Source of the DNA: Yoonia ponticola | GTDB taxonomy: Bacteria > Pseudomonadota > Alphaproteobacteria > Rhodobacterales > Rhodobacteraceae | Length of the DNA stretch: 64,000 nucleotides | Direction: 5' to 3' | NCBI RefSeq assembly: GCF_014199395.1 | Contig: NZ_JACIJM010000001.1 | Span: 310,001 to 374,000, forward strand | In this document: positions 19,217 to 29,964 of the stretch, piece by piece | Position numbering within the stretch: the stretch's first letter is position 1 | Layout: every line of letters begins with the position of its first letter | Translations under genes and position numbers: made by a program | Notes under the pieces: model-generated | What the model was told of the DNA's origin: nothing | Databases searched by the model: none | What the model saw: the letters and a program-made list of their open reading frames with translations, nothing else

Positions 19217-19873
19217 TCAGTTTGCGTAAAAGCGTCCGTTTCCGGTCAACTCTACGTTGTAGTCGTCGCGACTGCCGCCTGTCGTACCGCCCGACGCGGC
19301 CCCAGTGACGGTGTCGGCGGTGGTGAAATCATCGCGGAACGATCCGTCTAGGTCAATTGCCCAGCGGGCCGTGTCGTTGGTGTTGCTGCGTGTCAAATCG
19401 CCAATCGCCGTCGCTTCGATCAATCCCGAGGTGCTATCGCCGCGAATGTCCAAACGTCCCTCAAGCGGGATCAGGCGGTTGCGCGCCTGACGGTCAATTA
19501 CGGTCATATCCGTAATCGACCCCGTGATCGGGTTGCGACCGGCAAAGGTGCTGCGACTGTTGATATCTACGTCCAACGCGAGATCGCCGATCACATCATA
19601 GCCAGCTTGGTTTTCGATGATGGCACTGCTGCGCACATGGCCGTCATAGCTGGCATTGCCGTATGGGATGCGGCTGACAGATGTCTCCGGCAACCCAAAG
19701 GCGCGTTTGTCGTCCGCAACTGCCGCATTGAAATCCGCGACATTGTAGGCGGGGCTGGGCGCAGGTGGATTGTAATCGACAGGTTTGCGCGATGTCGTCT
19801 GGCCGCCACAGGCGGCGGTCGACACCAGAGCGAGGATCAGTAGGGCAGGGCGAGCGGATGGGGGACGCGACAT
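19217..19873 (-). CDS. Lipoprotein with beta-rich domain, tandem paralogue
   Basis: The 218-residue product has a signal peptide with lipobox (LVSTAAC, Cys22), a proline-rich linker (PVDYNPPAPSPAY) and a beta-rich domain ending in NGRFYAN. It is a tandem paralogue of the lipoprotein at 18460-19080, with the same landmarks in the same order. The two probably arose by duplication and have diverged considerably. A GGAGCT ribosome binding site lies about 8 bases before the start on the minus strand. Both genes point away from the rpsL promoter region. No function can be assigned; cell-envelope location is well supported. Confidence 0.72.
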   Translation of the reverse strand: MSRPPSARPALLILALVSTAACGGQTTSRKPVDYNPPAPSPAYNVADFNAAVADDKRAFGLPETSVSRIPYGNASYDGHVRSSAIIENQAGYDVIGDLALDVDINSRSTFAGRNPITGSITDMTVIDRQARNRLIPLEGRLDIRGDSTSGLIEATAIGDLTRSNTNDTARWAIDLDGSFRDDFTTADTVTGAASGGTTGGSRDDYNVELTGNGRFYAN

Positions 19874-20003
19874 AGGGCAGCTCCTTTAAGATGGGGTTGC
19901 GCCGATCTGGGGGATACGCCACGCGATATTCAATAACAGGCCAGTGATATCCGGTACGACCCGCCTGTTCTTACAGCGCGGGCTGGCATGTGCTGGCGGG
20001 CTG

Positions 20004-20032
20004 TTGACACCTTAGCCGACTCTGCATATACG
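20004..20032 (+). promoter_or_regulatory. Sigma70 promoter for the str operon
   Basis: A consensus -35 TTGACA (20004-20009), a 17-bp spacer and TATACG (20027-20032) stand upstream of rpsL. Transcription would start near 20039. This is the best promoter match in the window. Confidence 0.72.
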
Positions 20033-20257
20033 CCCGTTCATCCGGGTAAGGGGCATTGCGCCTTTTGACCTGATATCAAGATAAAAGTGGTCAAGAACCG
20101 GTCTAATGCTGACTTGTTCCTCTGTAGCCCGCCGCACCAAACCTCCGGTAAGGGTTTGACTGCGGAATTTTTGTGCTGGTCTTTCGGGATTGGCTATTAC
20201 CACCGAACCCGTGCCAGCAATGGTGCATAATTTGTGAATAGATGGGAACATCAAACG
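20033..20257 (+). other. rpsL leader region
   Basis: About 220 bases of untranslated leader follow the predicted promoter. It holds no credible ORF. I see a few short complementary segments, for instance TGCTGGC/GCCAGCA around 20174-20219, but no clear regulatory fold. The long leader suggests post-transcriptional control of the str operon; this is inference. Confidence 0.4.
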
Positions 20258-20629
20258 ATGCCAACGATTCAGCAGCTGATCCGCAAGCCGCGCCAGCCAA
20301 AAGTCACTAAGTCCAAGTCACAGCACTTGGAATCGTGCCCTCAAAAACGTGGTGTTTGCACACGCGTTTATACAACGACACCAAAGAAACCAAACTCCGC
20401 GATGCGGAAAGTTGCCAAGGTTCGCCTGACCAACGGTTTCGAAGTGATTTCCTACATTGGTGGTGAATCACACAACCTTCAGGAGCACTCTGTGGTTCTG
20501 ATCCGTGGCGGTCGTGTAAAAGACCTTCCGGGTGTCCGTTACCACGTCGTTCGCGGTGTGTTGGATACCCAAGGTGTTAAAGATCGTAAGCAGCGCCGCT
20601 CCAAATATGGTGCTAAGCGTCCTAAGTAA
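20258..20629 (+). CDS. rpsL: 30S ribosomal protein S12
   Basis: S12 (123 residues) lies at the decoding centre and helps control fidelity. The motif [18 protein letters not shown] includes the lysine linked to streptomycin sensitivity, and [12 protein letters not shown] carries the aspartate that is methylthiolated in many bacteria. ATG 20258 ([15 protein letters not shown]) is the family start; the frame extends eight codons upstream without support. It is the first gene of rpsL-rpsG-fusA-tuf. The 96-base spacer to rpsG contains alternative hairpins. Confidence 0.98.
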   Translation: MPTIQQLIRKPRQPKVTKSKSQHLESCPQKRGVCTRVYTTTPKKPNSAMRKVAKVRLTNGFEVISYIGGESHNLQEHSVVLIRGGRVKDLPGVRYHVVRGVLDTQGVKDRKQRRSKYGAKRPK

Positions 20630-20638
20630 TCGCGGAAC

Positions 20639-21196
<558 letters not shown>

Positions 21197-21211
21197 TAGG
21201 AAACATCTGAT

Positions 21212-23329
21212 ATGGCACGCGAGTATCCACTCGAACTATACCGGAACTTTGGTATTATTGCGCACATTGATGCGGGTAAAACCACGGTTTCCGAACGTAT
21301 CCTGTTCTATACAGGTAAGAACCACACCATGGGCGAAACCCATGATGGTGCGGGTACAATGGACTGGATGGAGCAAGAGCAGGAACGGGGTATCACTATT
21401 ACTTCGGCTGCGACCACCACGTTCTGGGAACGCACTGAAACAGGCACAGAGCCTGATTCAGCGAAGCACCGCATGAACATCATCGACACACCAGGCCACG
21501 TTGACTTCACAATCGAAGTTGAGCGTTCCTTGGCTGTTCTCGATGGTGCTGTTGTTGTTCTCGACGGCAACGCCGGTGTTGAGCCACAAACAGAAACTGT
21601 TTGGCGTCAGGCTGACCGCTACAAAGTTCCGCGGATGGTTTTCGTCAACAAAATGGACAAAATCGGCGCTGACTTCTACAAATGCGTTGAGATGGTCGAA
21701 GACCGTACCGGTGCGCGTGCGATCCCTATCGCGCTGCCAATTGGTGCTGAGACAGAGCTCGAAGGTCTGATCGACCTCGTAACCATGGAAGAATGGTTGT
21801 GGCAGGGTGAAGATCTTGGTGCGTCTTGGATCAAAGCTCCGATCCGTGACAGCCTTGCTGATCAAGCTGCTGAATGGCGCGAAAAGCTGCTCGAAGCTGC
21901 TGTTGAGCAAGACGACGACGCAATGGAAGCCTACCTCGAAGGCACAGAGCCAACAGTTGCAAAACTGCGCGAAATGATCCGTAAGGCTTGTTTGAGCGTT
22001 TCTTTTGTTCCTGTTCTTGGTGGTTCTGCGTTCAAAAACATCGGCGTACAGCCGTTGCTGAACGCTGTTGTGGACTACTTGCCTAGCCCGCTCGACGTCA
22101 TCGACTACATGGGCTTTAAGCCTGGCGATGAAACAGAAACACGTAACATCCCACGTCGCGCTGACGATGAGATGGCGTTCTCTGCGCTTGCGTTTAAAAT
22201 CATGAACGACCCATTCGTTGGGACCCTGACATTTACACGGATCTATTCCGGTACATTGTCTAAGGGTGACAACATGCTCAACTCTACCAAGGGTAACAAA
22301 GAGCGCGTTGGTCGTATGATGATGATGCACTCCAACGACCGTGAAGAAATCAGCGAAGCATTCGCTGGTGACATCATCGCGTTGGGTGGCCTGAAGAACA
22401 CGACAACAGGTGATACCATCTGTTCGCCGTCCGAACCTGTTGTTCTTGAAACAATGACGTTCCCAGATCCTGTGATCGAGATCGCTATTGAGCCAAAAAC
22501 AAAAGGCGACCAAGAAAAGATGAGCCTCGCACTTCAGCGTCTGTCTGCTGAAGATCCATCCTTCCGTGTGGAAACTGACATCGAATCTGGTCAGACCATC
22601 ATGAAGGGCATGGGCGAACTTCACCTCGACATCCTCGTTGACCGCATGAAGCGCGAATTCAAGGTTGAGGCGAACATCGGTGCACCTCAGGTTGCTTACC
22701 GCGAGACTATTGGTCACGCTGTTGAGCACACCTATACTCACAAGAAACAATCTGGTGGGTCTGGTCAGTTCGGCGAAGTGAAATTGTCCATCATGCCAAC
22801 AGAGCCGGGCGAAGGTTACTCTTTCGACTCGAAAATTGTTGGTGGGTCTGTTCCTAAGGAATACATCCCAGGCGTCGAAAAAGGCATCCTGTCCGTTATG
22901 GACAACGGTCCTTTGGCTGGCTTCCCTGTGATCGACTTCAAAGTGGAACTGCTTGACGGTAAATTCCACGATGTTGACTCCTCAATCATGGCGTTTGAGA
23001 TCGCTGCTCGTATGTGTATGCGTGAAGGCATGCGCAAAGCGGGTGCGAAATTGCTCGAGCCAATCATGAAAGTCGAAGTGATCACACCTGACGAATACAC
23101 AGGTGGTATCATCGGCGATCTGACTTCCCGTCGGGGTCAGGTTCAGGGGCAGGACACACGCGGTAACGCTATTGCTATCGAAGCAATGGTGCCACTGGCG
23201 AACATGTTCGGCTACATCAACACATTGCGCTCTATGTCTTCTGGCCGTGCGCAGTTCTCGATGCAGTTCGACCACTACGAACCGGTTCCGTCGAACATCT
23301 CTGAAGAGATCCAAGCGAAGTTTGCATAA
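21212..23329 (+). CDS. fusA: Elongation factor G
   Basis: EF-G (705 residues) drives ribosomal translocation with GTP. The G domain has the P-loop AHIDAGKTT (17-25), DTPGH (92-96) and NKMD (146-149). Downstream are domain II, domain III ([22 protein letters not shown]), domain IV, and domain V with [21 protein letters not shown]. All switch residues look intact. It starts 15 bases after rpsG behind AGGA and is followed by tuf after a 78-base spacer holding a GGCGGGC/GCCCGCC hairpin (23352-23370). Confidence 0.98.
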   Translation: MAREYPLELYRNFGIIAHIDAGKTTVSERILFYTGKNHTMGETHDGAGTMDWMEQEQERGITITSAATTTFWERTETGTEPDSAKHRMNIIDTPGHVDFTIEVERSLAVLDGAVVVLDGNAGVEPQTETVWRQADRYKVPRMVFVNKMDKIGADFYKCVEMVEDRTGARAIPIALPIGAETELEGLIDLVTMEEWLWQGEDLGASWIKAPIRDSLADQAAEWREKLLEAAVEQDDDAMEAYLEGTEPTVAKLREMIRKACLSVSFVPVLGGSAFKNIGVQPLLNAVVDYLPSPLDVIDYMGFKPGDETETRNIPRRADDEMAFSALAFKIMNDPFVGTLTFTRIYSGTLSKGDNMLNSTKGNKERVGRMMMMHSNDREEISEAFAGDIIALGGLKNTTTGDTICSPSEPVVLETMTFPDPVIEIAIEPKTKGDQEKMSLALQRLSAEDPSFRVETDIESGQTIMKGMGELHLDILVDRMKREFKVEANIGAPQVAYRETIGHAVEHTYTHKKQSGGSGQFGEVKLSIMPTEPGEGYSFDSKIVGGSVPKEYIPGVEKGILSVMDNGPLAGFPVIDFKVELLDGKFHDVDSSIMAFEIAARMCMREGMRKAGAKLLEPIMKVEVITPDEYTGGIIGDLTSRRGQVQGQDTRGNAIAIEAMVPLANMFGYINTLRSMSSGRAQFSMQFDHYEPVPSNISEEIQAKFA

Positions 23330-23351
23330 ACGACGCATTTGAATAATCGGG

Positions 23352-23370
23352 GGCGGGCTTTCGGCCCGCC
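23352..23370 (+). other. Hairpin between fusA and tuf
   Basis: GGCGGGC and GCCCGCC enclose the loop TTTCG. There is no T tract, so it is more likely an mRNA stability or processing element than a terminator. Confidence 0.4.
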
Positions 23371-23407
23371 GCCATTCCAAGACAATCGACTACCTAAGGA
23401 GGCCATC

Positions 23408-24583
23408 ATGGCTAAGGAAAAGTTTGAACGTAATAAACCGCACGTCAACATCGGCACAATCGGCCACGTTGACCACGGTAAAACGACACTGACAGCGGCG
23501 ATCACAAAGTACTTTGGTGATTTCCAAGCGTATGACTCGATCGACGGCGCGCCAGAAGAAAAAGCACGTGGTATCACGATCTCTACTGCGCACGTTGAGT
23601 ACGAGACTGAAACACGTCACTACGCGCACGTTGACTGCCCAGGTCACGCTGACTACGTGAAAAACATGATCACTGGTGCTGCCCAAATGGACGGCGCGAT
23701 CCTGGTTGTGAACGCAGCAGACGGCCCAATGCCACAGACACGCGAGCACATCCTGCTCGGCCGTCAGGTTGGCATCCCGTACATGGTTGTTTACATGAAC
23801 AAAGTTGACCAAGTAGACGACGATGAGTTGTTGGAACTGGTTGAAATGGAAATCCGTGAGTTGCTGTCTTCTTACGAATATCCTGGCGACGACATCCCAG
23901 TCATTCCTGGTTCTGCTCTGGCAGCCATGGAAGGCCGCGATGACAACATCGGTGCTGATTCAATCAAAGCACTGATGGCTGCTGTTGACGAATACATCCC
24001 AACACCTGCACGTGCGGTTGACATGCCGTTCTTGCTGCCAGTTGAGGACGTGTTCTCGATCTCTGGTCGTGGTACAGTTGTGACTGGCCGTATTGAGCGC
24101 GGTGTTGTGAACGTGGGTGACGAATTGTCCATCGTGGGCATCAAAGACACACAGAAAACAACATGTACTGGCGTTGAAATGTTCCGCAAACTGCTTGATC
24201 GCGGTGAAGCAGGCGACAACGTTGGCGTTCTGTTGCGCGGCATCGACCGTGAAGCTGTTGAGCGTGGTCAGGTTCTGTGTAAGCCAGGTTCCGTGAACCC
24301 ACACACAAAGTTCGAAGCAGAAGCCTATATTCTGACAAAAGAAGAAGGCGGTCGTCACACACCATTCTTCGCGAACTACCGTCCACAGTTCTACTTCCGT
24401 ACAACTGACGTGACAGGCACTGTTGTCCTTCCAGAAGGCACAGAAATGGTCATGCCGGGCGACAACTTGAAGTTCAACGTTGAACTGATCGCGCCAATCG
24501 CCATGGAAGACGGCCTCCGCTTCGCGATCCGCGAAGGCGGCCGGACTGTTGGCGCTGGTGTTGTGTCTAAGATTGTTGAGTAA
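23408..24583 (+). CDS. tuf: Elongation factor Tu
   Basis: EF-Tu (391 residues) delivers aminoacyl-tRNA to the ribosome. The G motifs are GHVDHGKTT (19-27), DCPGH (76-80) and NKVD (131-134). Domains II and III follow with [13 protein letters not shown] and a conserved C-terminus ([20 protein letters not shown]). The frame opens 23 codons earlier, but ATG 23408 follows AAGGAGG with 6 bases spacing and gives the standard [14 protein letters not shown]. Only one tuf copy is in the window. The stop codon lies inside the first hairpin of a structured element. Confidence 0.98.
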   Translation: MAKEKFERNKPHVNIGTIGHVDHGKTTLTAAITKYFGDFQAYDSIDGAPEEKARGITISTAHVEYETETRHYAHVDCPGHADYVKNMITGAAQMDGAILVVNAADGPMPQTREHILLGRQVGIPYMVVYMNKVDQVDDDELLELVEMEIRELLSSYEYPGDDIPVIPGSALAAMEGRDDNIGADSIKALMAAVDEYIPTPARAVDMPFLLPVEDVFSISGRGTVVTGRIERGVVNVGDELSIVGIKDTQKTTCTGVEMFRKLLDRGEAGDNVGVLLRGIDREAVERGQVLCKPGSVNPHTKFEAEAYILTKEEGGRHTPFFANYRPQFYFRTTDVTGTVVLPEGTEMVMPGDNLKFNVELIAPIAMEDGLRFAIREGGRTVGAGVVSKIVE

Positions 24584-24662
24584 CTTTGCTTAGGCAAAGT
24601 TACCGGTGGGTGGCAGTGCCTTTTTGCCCTTGAGCAAAAAGGTCACGAGAACCCACTCCGGT
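24580..24662 (+). repeat. Structured hairpin element directly behind tuf
   Basis: The tuf stop codon lies within a perfect 10-bp stem GTAACTTTGC/GCAAAGTTAC with loop TTAG (24580-24603). A second unit follows: outer arms ACCGG-TGGGT (24602-24611) and ACCCA-CT-CCGGT (24651-24662) enclose CCTTTTTGC/GCAAAAAGG (24619-24642). The layout resembles the elements behind rpoB and aapP, though the bases differ. A separate terminator follows, so this is not simply the tuf terminator. Confidence 0.55.
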
Positions 24663-24679
24663 AGCGATAATATCTAAAG

Positions 24680-24710
24680 AAGGCCGCCCCAGAAATGGAG
24701 CGGCCTTTTT
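24680..24710 (+). terminator. Terminator of the str operon
   Basis: AAGGCCGC pairs with GCGGCCTT (24680-24708) and runs into TTTTTGTTT. It closes rpsL-rpsG-fusA-tuf before the HEPN-like insertion. Confidence 0.88.
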
Positions 24711-24801
24711 GTTTGGGGGATATCTGGGTACTGGTATCGCTACAAAATTCAAAAAAGAAATGTGCTCGATTTGGGCGGCCTTTTAGCTGATAGGTAGGGA
24801 A

Positions 24802-25398
24802 ATGGCAGAACGATGGTTAAGGCTAAATGAAACCGAAGATGTTTTTATTTCTTTAGAGGAGGTTGCGCGACAAATTGTGCGCACGAATGAAAATTTTGAT
24901 GCATGGAAGTGGGGAACGATTGCATTGATCAGCGCCACGAGCAGTGCATTGGTGGCGAACTTGTCAGGGACAACGAATGTAGGCGCCCTTGAGAAGCAAA
25001 ATGCGAAAGATGCACTCGCGGCTCTGCAGCATGACTCGCAGCATGTAATGACGGATCCATTTTTGGCCGATCCACTAGGAATGTTGAAGCTTGCTCAACG
25101 CCCTAAGGAAAACCGAAAAGAGAGAGCAGGTTCGCCTATTCAAGTGGACGATGAGTGGGTCGGCAGCTTCAAAACTTTAGTTCGTTTCAGAAATGGCTTT
25201 ATGCATTTCAAGCCAATGTCGTGGTCAATCGAAGTCTCAGATTTTCCGACACATTTTTTGAATGTTCTTGGCATTGTTGAGGCGACATTTGGTGACGGTT
25301 GGTCTTACCGCCACATGAAGCCGCGACGCTATGAAGAATTGTTGAAGCTTTCGTGCGATCTAAGAAACAAGCTTGTGCACCTATATGAAATTACTTAA
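24802..25398 (+). CDS. Orphan HEPN-like protein (two RNxxxH motifs)
   Basis: I do not recognise a named family. The 198-residue protein is mostly helical and soluble. It has two R-N-x3-H motifs, RNGFMH near residue 133 and RNKLVH near residue 190. The R-x4-6-H motif is the catalytic signature of HEPN RNases and toxins. The segment RFRNGFMHFKPMSWSIEVSDFP recalls a widespread uncharacterised family with LRNxFIHFxPKGWSLEVSG, as far as I remember. It sits alone between the tuf terminator and the rpsJ leader and is AT-rich by eye. No partner nucleotidyltransferase or antitoxin is adjacent. ATG 24802 has GGTAGGGA upstream. RNase activity is inference. Confidence 0.5.
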   Translation: MAERWLRLNETEDVFISLEEVARQIVRTNENFDAWKWGTIALISATSSALVANLSGTTNVGALEKQNAKDALAALQHDSQHVMTDPFLADPLGMLKLAQRPKENRKERAGSPIQVDDEWVGSFKTLVRFRNGFMHFKPMSWSIEVSDFPTHFLNVLGIVEATFGDGWSYRHMKPRRYEELLKLSCDLRNKLVHLYEIT

Positions 25399-25457
25399 CA
25401 TTTATAGAAATGAGCTAGGTTTAGTTGTTTCGCCCGGAATCAAGCGCGTAGCGCGCC

Positions 25458-25589
25458 GGGCAGCGCCTGACCGCCCCATGGGCGGGCGCTTTTGCAGCGT
25501 TCGCCTCAGTCGGCACCCGCGCAGTCATGCTGCACCATAAAGTGGCACGAATATCTGCTCCGATGCCCACCCGCGGTCAGGCGCAGCCC
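25458..25589 (+). repeat. Long inverted repeat upstream of rpsJ
   Basis: Arms of 17 bases (25458-25474 and 25573-25589, one mismatch; core GCGCCTGACCGC / GCGGTCAGGCGC) enclose 98 bases. The left arm competes with a local GCCCGG/CCGGGC stem (25432-25461), and the inner CCGCCC/GGGCGG hairpin (25471-25486) followed by GCTTTT may terminate the HEPN-like gene. No ORF is credible here. It may be a dispersed repeat or a structured RNA. Confidence 0.5.
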
Positions 25590-25630
25590 TCTGCTGCGAG
25601 ACGAATACCCAATTTCGCATGGAAAAGGTG

Positions 25631-25659
25631 TTGCGCGACACCCCGACTCCCCCTATAGC
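25631..25659 (+). promoter_or_regulatory. Candidate promoter of the S10 operon
   Basis: TTGCGC (25631-25636), a C-rich 17-bp spacer and TATAGC (25654-25659) stand about 160 bases before rpsJ. A near-perfect stem TACCAAAAGATG/CATCTTTGGTA with loop AACG follows at 25714-25740 in the leader and may be the target of autogenous control. Confidence 0.5.
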
Positions 25660-25817
25660 ACCCCAATCCGACGAGGGTACGCCATGCGTGCCCTCTTTCC
25701 GTTGGATACCAAGTACCAAAAGATGAACGCATCTTTGGTACCACAAGGCGCGATGAGGGTAGTGGATGAGCCGCTGTCTTCCTCTCCGTTCTAGACCCTA
25801 ATCTAGGGGTGATGAAC

Positions 25818-26129
25818 ATGGCAGCTAGCCAGAACATCCGTATTCGCCTGAAGGCGTTTGATTACCGGGTACTTGATGCAAGTACACAGGAAATCGTTTC
25901 CACTGCAAAGCGTACAGGGGCGTCCGTTCGCGGCCCGATCCCGCTTCCGAATAAAATCGAGAAGTTCACTGTTTTGCGCGGCCCGCACATCGACAAAAAA
26001 TCCCGCGATCAGTTTGAGATCCGCACGCACAAGCGTCTTCTCGACATCGTAGACCCAACACCACAGACAGTAGACGCGCTGATGAAGCTCGACCTGGCTG
26101 CGGGCGTTGACGTCCAGATTTCCGTATAA
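25818..26129 (+). CDS. rpsJ: 30S ribosomal protein S10
   Basis: S10 (103 residues) belongs to the 30S head and, as NusE, binds NusG and NusB in antitermination. The sequence [16 protein letters not shown] and the loop [25 protein letters not shown] are canonical. Three possible starts lie close together (GTG 25809, ATG 25812, ATG 25818). ATG 25818 gives the usual MAxSQN and has AGGGG 8 bases upstream. It heads rpsJ-rplC-rplD-rplW, which is closed by a terminator rather than continuing to rplB. Confidence 0.97.
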   Translation: MAASQNIRIRLKAFDYRVLDASTQEIVSTAKRTGASVRGPIPLPNKIEKFTVLRGPHIDKKSRDQFEIRTHKRLLDIVDPTPQTVDALMKLDLAAGVDVQISV

Positions 26130-26142
26130 GGAGTAGAATACT

Positions 26143-26871
26143 ATGCTCCGTTCCGGAATTATCGCAAAGAAACTGGGCATGACCCGGTTGTTTATGGAAG
26201 ATGGTCAGCAGATCCCTGTGACTGTGCTGTCCCTCGAAAACCTGCAAGTTGTTGCACAGCGTACTGTCGAGCGTGACGGTTACGTCGCTGTTCAGCTGGG
26301 TGCCGGCAATGCAAAAGCAAAGCGTACATCCCAAGCGATGCGCGGTCACTTCGCTGCTGCCAAAGTAGAACCAAAGCGCAAAGTTGCTGAGTTCCGCATT
26401 GCAGAAGAGAACATGATCCCAGTCGGTGAAGAAATCGCTGCAAACCACTACTTCGACGGCCAGTTCGTTGACGTATCCGGTATTTCTATCGGTAAAGGTT
26501 TTGCTGGTGCGATGAAGCGTCACAACTTTGGGGGTCTGCGGGCTACTCACGGTGTGTCTGTTTCCCACCGTTCGCACGGGTCTACAGGCCAGTGTCAAGA
26601 TCCAGGTAAAGTCTTCAAAGGTAAGAAGATGGCTGGCCACATGGGCGCTGCCCGCGTGACTACACAAAACCTGCAAGTCGTGCGCACTGACGTTGATCGT
26701 GGCCTTGTCATGATCAAAGGCGCTGTTCCCGGCTCCAAAGGTGGTTGGGTGACTGTTAAGGATGCGGTTAAGAAGCCAACTCCTGAGAACACAGTATACC
26801 CTGCTGGTTTGAAATCTGCGGCTGCTCCTGCGGCTGCTGCTGAAGTGGAGGCCGAAAACAATGAAGGCTGA
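26143..26871 (+). CDS. rplC: 50S ribosomal protein L3
   Basis: L3 (242 residues) is an early assembly protein whose long loop reaches the peptidyl transferase centre. The region [42 protein letters not shown] is the conserved extension. It contains a glutamine in GSTGQCQDP, a site methylated by PrmB in other bacteria. An alanine-rich acidic tail is present. The gene overlaps the rplD start by 11 bases, so translation is coupled. Confidence 0.98.
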   Translation: MLRSGIIAKKLGMTRLFMEDGQQIPVTVLSLENLQVVAQRTVERDGYVAVQLGAGNAKAKRTSQAMRGHFAAAKVEPKRKVAEFRIAEENMIPVGEEIAANHYFDGQFVDVSGISIGKGFAGAMKRHNFGGLRATHGVSVSHRSHGSTGQCQDPGKVFKGKKMAGHMGAARVTTQNLQVVRTDVDRGLVMIKGAVPGSKGGWVTVKDAVKKPTPENTVYPAGLKSAAAPAAAAEVEAENNEG

Positions 26872-27481
26872 TGCAATCAATCTTGACGGTGGTGCGGCCG
26901 GGTCTGTTGACCTGAACGAAGCCATCTTCGGTCTGGAACCACGCAAGGACATTCTCCACCGCGTCGTTCGCTGGCAGCGCAACAAGGCAATGGCAGGCAC
27001 ACACGACGTGTTGGGCCGGTCAGAGGTTTCCTTTTCTACAAAGAAAATCTATCGCCAAAAAGGCACCGGTGGCGCTCGTCACGGTTCCCGTGGCGCGCCG
27101 ATCTTCCGCGGTGGTGGTACGTACAAAGGGCCGACACCACGGTCCCACGCACACGACCTGCCAAAGAAGTTCCGCAAGCTGGGTCTTAAGCACGCGCTGT
27201 CCGCTAAGGTCGCCGCTGGTGAACTCGTCGTTGTTGAAAACATCGACATCAAAGACGCGAAAACATCCGCTGTAGCCAAGCAAGTTGGCGCATTGGGTTG
27301 GAAACGTGCCTTGATCATCGACGGTGCAACTGTGAACGCCGCGTTCGCACAAGCTGCGCGTAACATCGAAACACTGGACATCCTGCCATCGCAGGGCGCG
27401 AACGTGTATGACATCCTGCGTTCTGATACGCTCGTCATCACCAAAGCAGGTCTTGAAGCACTGGAGGCTCGCCTATCATGA
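26861..27481 (+). CDS. rplD: 50S ribosomal protein L4
   Basis: L4 (206 residues) lines the exit tunnel through its extended loop, here [36 protein letters not shown]. In E. coli L4 represses the S10 operon at the leader, and a structured leader exists before rpsJ here. The C-terminal globular part holds [18 protein letters not shown]. It starts inside the end of rplC (ATG 26861) and shares the four bases ATGA with rplW. Confidence 0.97.
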   Translation: MKADAINLDGGAAGSVDLNEAIFGLEPRKDILHRVVRWQRNKAMAGTHDVLGRSEVSFSTKKIYRQKGTGGARHGSRGAPIFRGGGTYKGPTPRSHAHDLPKKFRKLGLKHALSAKVAAGELVVVENIDIKDAKTSAVAKQVGALGWKRALIIDGATVNAAFAQAARNIETLDILPSQGANVYDILRSDTLVITKAGLEALEARLS

Positions 27482-27774
27482 GCACTAAGGCAGAACTGTA
27501 CGACGTGATCCGCAAGCCGATCATCACTGAAAAAGCCACAACTGCGTCTGAAAACAACGCAGTGGTTTTCGAAGTTGCGATCGACAGCAACAAACCACAG
27601 ATCAAAGAAGCTGTTGAAGCGCTCTTTGGTGTGAAGGTCAAAGCGGTCAACACAACGATCACTAAAGGTAAAGTAAAGCGTTTCCGTGGCCAGCTTGGCA
27701 CACGTAAAGACGTGAAAAAAGCCTATGTGACGCTGGTTGAAGGCAACACAATCGACGTATCCACTGGTCTGTAA
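27478..27774 (+). CDS. rplW: 50S ribosomal protein L23
   Basis: L23 (98 residues) lies at the tunnel exit and is the docking site for trigger factor and [17 protein letters not shown] and [41 protein letters not shown] are diagnostic. The start overlaps rplD by four bases. In nearly all bacteria rplB follows directly; here a terminator and an unrelated 309-residue gene intervene. Confidence 0.97.
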   Translation: MSTKAELYDVIRKPIITEKATTASENNAVVFEVAIDSNKPQIKEAVEALFGVKVKAVNTTITKGKVKRFRGQLGTRKDVKKAYVTLVEGNTIDVSTGL

Positions 27775-27800
27775 AGACTAGACGTCGTTGAAATTGAGGA

Positions 27801-27830
27801 GGCCCTCGCAGTGATGCGGGGGCTTTTTTC
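27801..27830 (+). terminator. Terminator after rplW
   Basis: GCCCTCGCA pairs with TGCGGGGGC around GTGA and is followed by six T residues. A terminator in the middle of the S10 operon is unusual and fits the downstream insertion. Confidence 0.88.
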
Positions 27831-28017
27831 ATTGAGAGCAAAAATGCTCACGCGCATCTTTACAGTAATTTTATGAGGCGACTGACTATGTGCTAGCGTG
27901 TTAGGTCTGACGTTAGCATTGAAAAAATTCAGCGCCTACTTGGCACAAAATACTTGCAATTGATAACTCGTACGGATTGTTTTGCTTTATTTAAGAACAA
28001 CTGTGTAGTGTGGTGGA

Positions 28018-28947
28018 ATGACAAGTAGATTTATCAACAAGCTTCAACGCGAGATATTTGAGATGACCGGTGGCTATATTGCTACTTGGCTACCGGATTT
28101 TTCTCCCTTTCTCGGTGACTACGGTACTTTAGCAAGAGGACGATTGCTGACAGAAGGCAACTTGGAAGAGCTGGATTACGTCAGTATAGGTGATAACGCT
28201 GGGATGGCTGCAATGACTTCATTCAAATTTAGTCATGATGTCACAATCTCAGCGGACGCAGGCGCCGAAAGTTTAGGAGCAGGATTTTCGGTTGCCTTTA
28301 ATAGCGAAGGTTCCTTTTTGTATCACTTTCAAAACGCAAAGATGCACAGAATAAAAAACAAAGGGCAATTCTTTCAGGAATTGGCGACCAAAATTCTAAC
28401 GGGTGAAATTCCTTGGGATGACTCTTTCGTGGTCGTAGATGAAGTTGTTCTCGCAGAGCAATCGACAATCTTGGTTTCGAAAACATCAGGAAGCAACGTA
28501 CGCGTTTCAGCGAGCGGCTCCTCTAACGCTAAAGTGAACTTTGCAGACCCCTCGTTAAATCTGGCCTTTGCGACGTCCAAGGGGACTATATTCGATTATT
28601 CGGGACATGTTGATAGTAGGCCGCTGTATCACGCAGTTAAACCCACGATAAAGCCGAGAGGTGCAGTTGAGTCGGACGGTCCGCCGCGACGACCAACGGG
28701 GCCAACGTTCGGCCAGATTTATAAAGGGGCCAAAAAACTCCTTAGTGGGCGAGAATTAGAACCTCATGAAATTGAAATTGAAGTTTTAGAGAAGAATCTG
28801 GTTGATGCAAAGCTGCTTTTGAATGGACGCGTTGCGAGATTCAATATCGCTTTTGAAGAAGTGACACCAAATCAGGTTCTTGCTGACTACATCAAAGATG
28901 ATGAAGCGGCGCTTCCGATTGAGCAATTCCTTGTAATGGAAACTTAG
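28018..28947 (+). CDS. Unknown beta-rich protein inserted between rplW and rplB
   Basis: I do not recognise this 309-residue protein as a named family. The N-terminus (TGGYIATWLPDFSPFLGDYGTLARGRL, about 18-44) reminds me of an uncharacterised group starting with YxATWLP and LGDxG. The middle is rich in alternating polar/apolar strands, such as HDVTISADAGAESLGAGFSVAFN and STILVSKTSGSNVRVSASGSSNAKVNF, compatible with a beta-sandwich or amphipathic hairpins. A proline-rich linker at about 209-231 (TIKPRGA...PPRRPTGPT) precedes a small C-terminal domain. There is no signal peptide or obvious transmembrane helix. It is AT-rich and lies between a terminator and the rplB promoter. ATG 28018 lacks a clear ribosome binding site. 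A pore-forming or toxin role is speculation. Confidence 0.5.
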   Translation: MTSRFINKLQREIFEMTGGYIATWLPDFSPFLGDYGTLARGRLLTEGNLEELDYVSIGDNAGMAAMTSFKFSHDVTISADAGAESLGAGFSVAFNSEGSFLYHFQNAKMHRIKNKGQFFQELATKILTGEIPWDDSFVVVDEVVLAEQSTILVSKTSGSNVRVSASGSSNAKVNFADPSLNLAFATSKGTIFDYSGHVDSRPLYHAVKPTIKPRGAVESDGPPRRPTGPTFGQIYKGAKKLLSGRELEPHEIEIEVLEKNLVDAKLLLNGRVARFNIAFEEVTPNQVLADYIKDDEAALPIEQFLVMET

Positions 28948-28970
28948 GTTATCAGTTCACAAAAGCCGTC

Positions 28971-28999
28971 TTGCGCTTCACTTGGCCCCCTGCTACATC
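28971..28999 (+). promoter_or_regulatory. Candidate promoter for rplB-rplP
   Basis: TTGCGC (28971-28976), a 17-bp C-rich spacer and TACATC (28994-28999) lie 121 bp before rplB, directly after the inserted gene. The -35 is identical to that of the rpsJ promoter candidate. Confidence 0.5.
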
Positions 29000-29119
29000 C
29001 CCGCTACTCAATGGCCTCGGATTCGTTCCGGGGCCGTTGTGTTATGACTATTCTGGCACCTACGGGGGCCTTCACATCAGGTCTCTTCGGGGACCGCCAA
29101 GCAAACGGAAGAAGCTAAC

Positions 29120-29962
<843 letters not shown>

Positions 29963-29964
29963 GT

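Noticed and set aside
25492..25794. 100-codon open frame in the rpsJ leader
   Set aside because: It crosses the inverted repeat, promoter and hairpin, has no protein-like character and no ribosome binding site.
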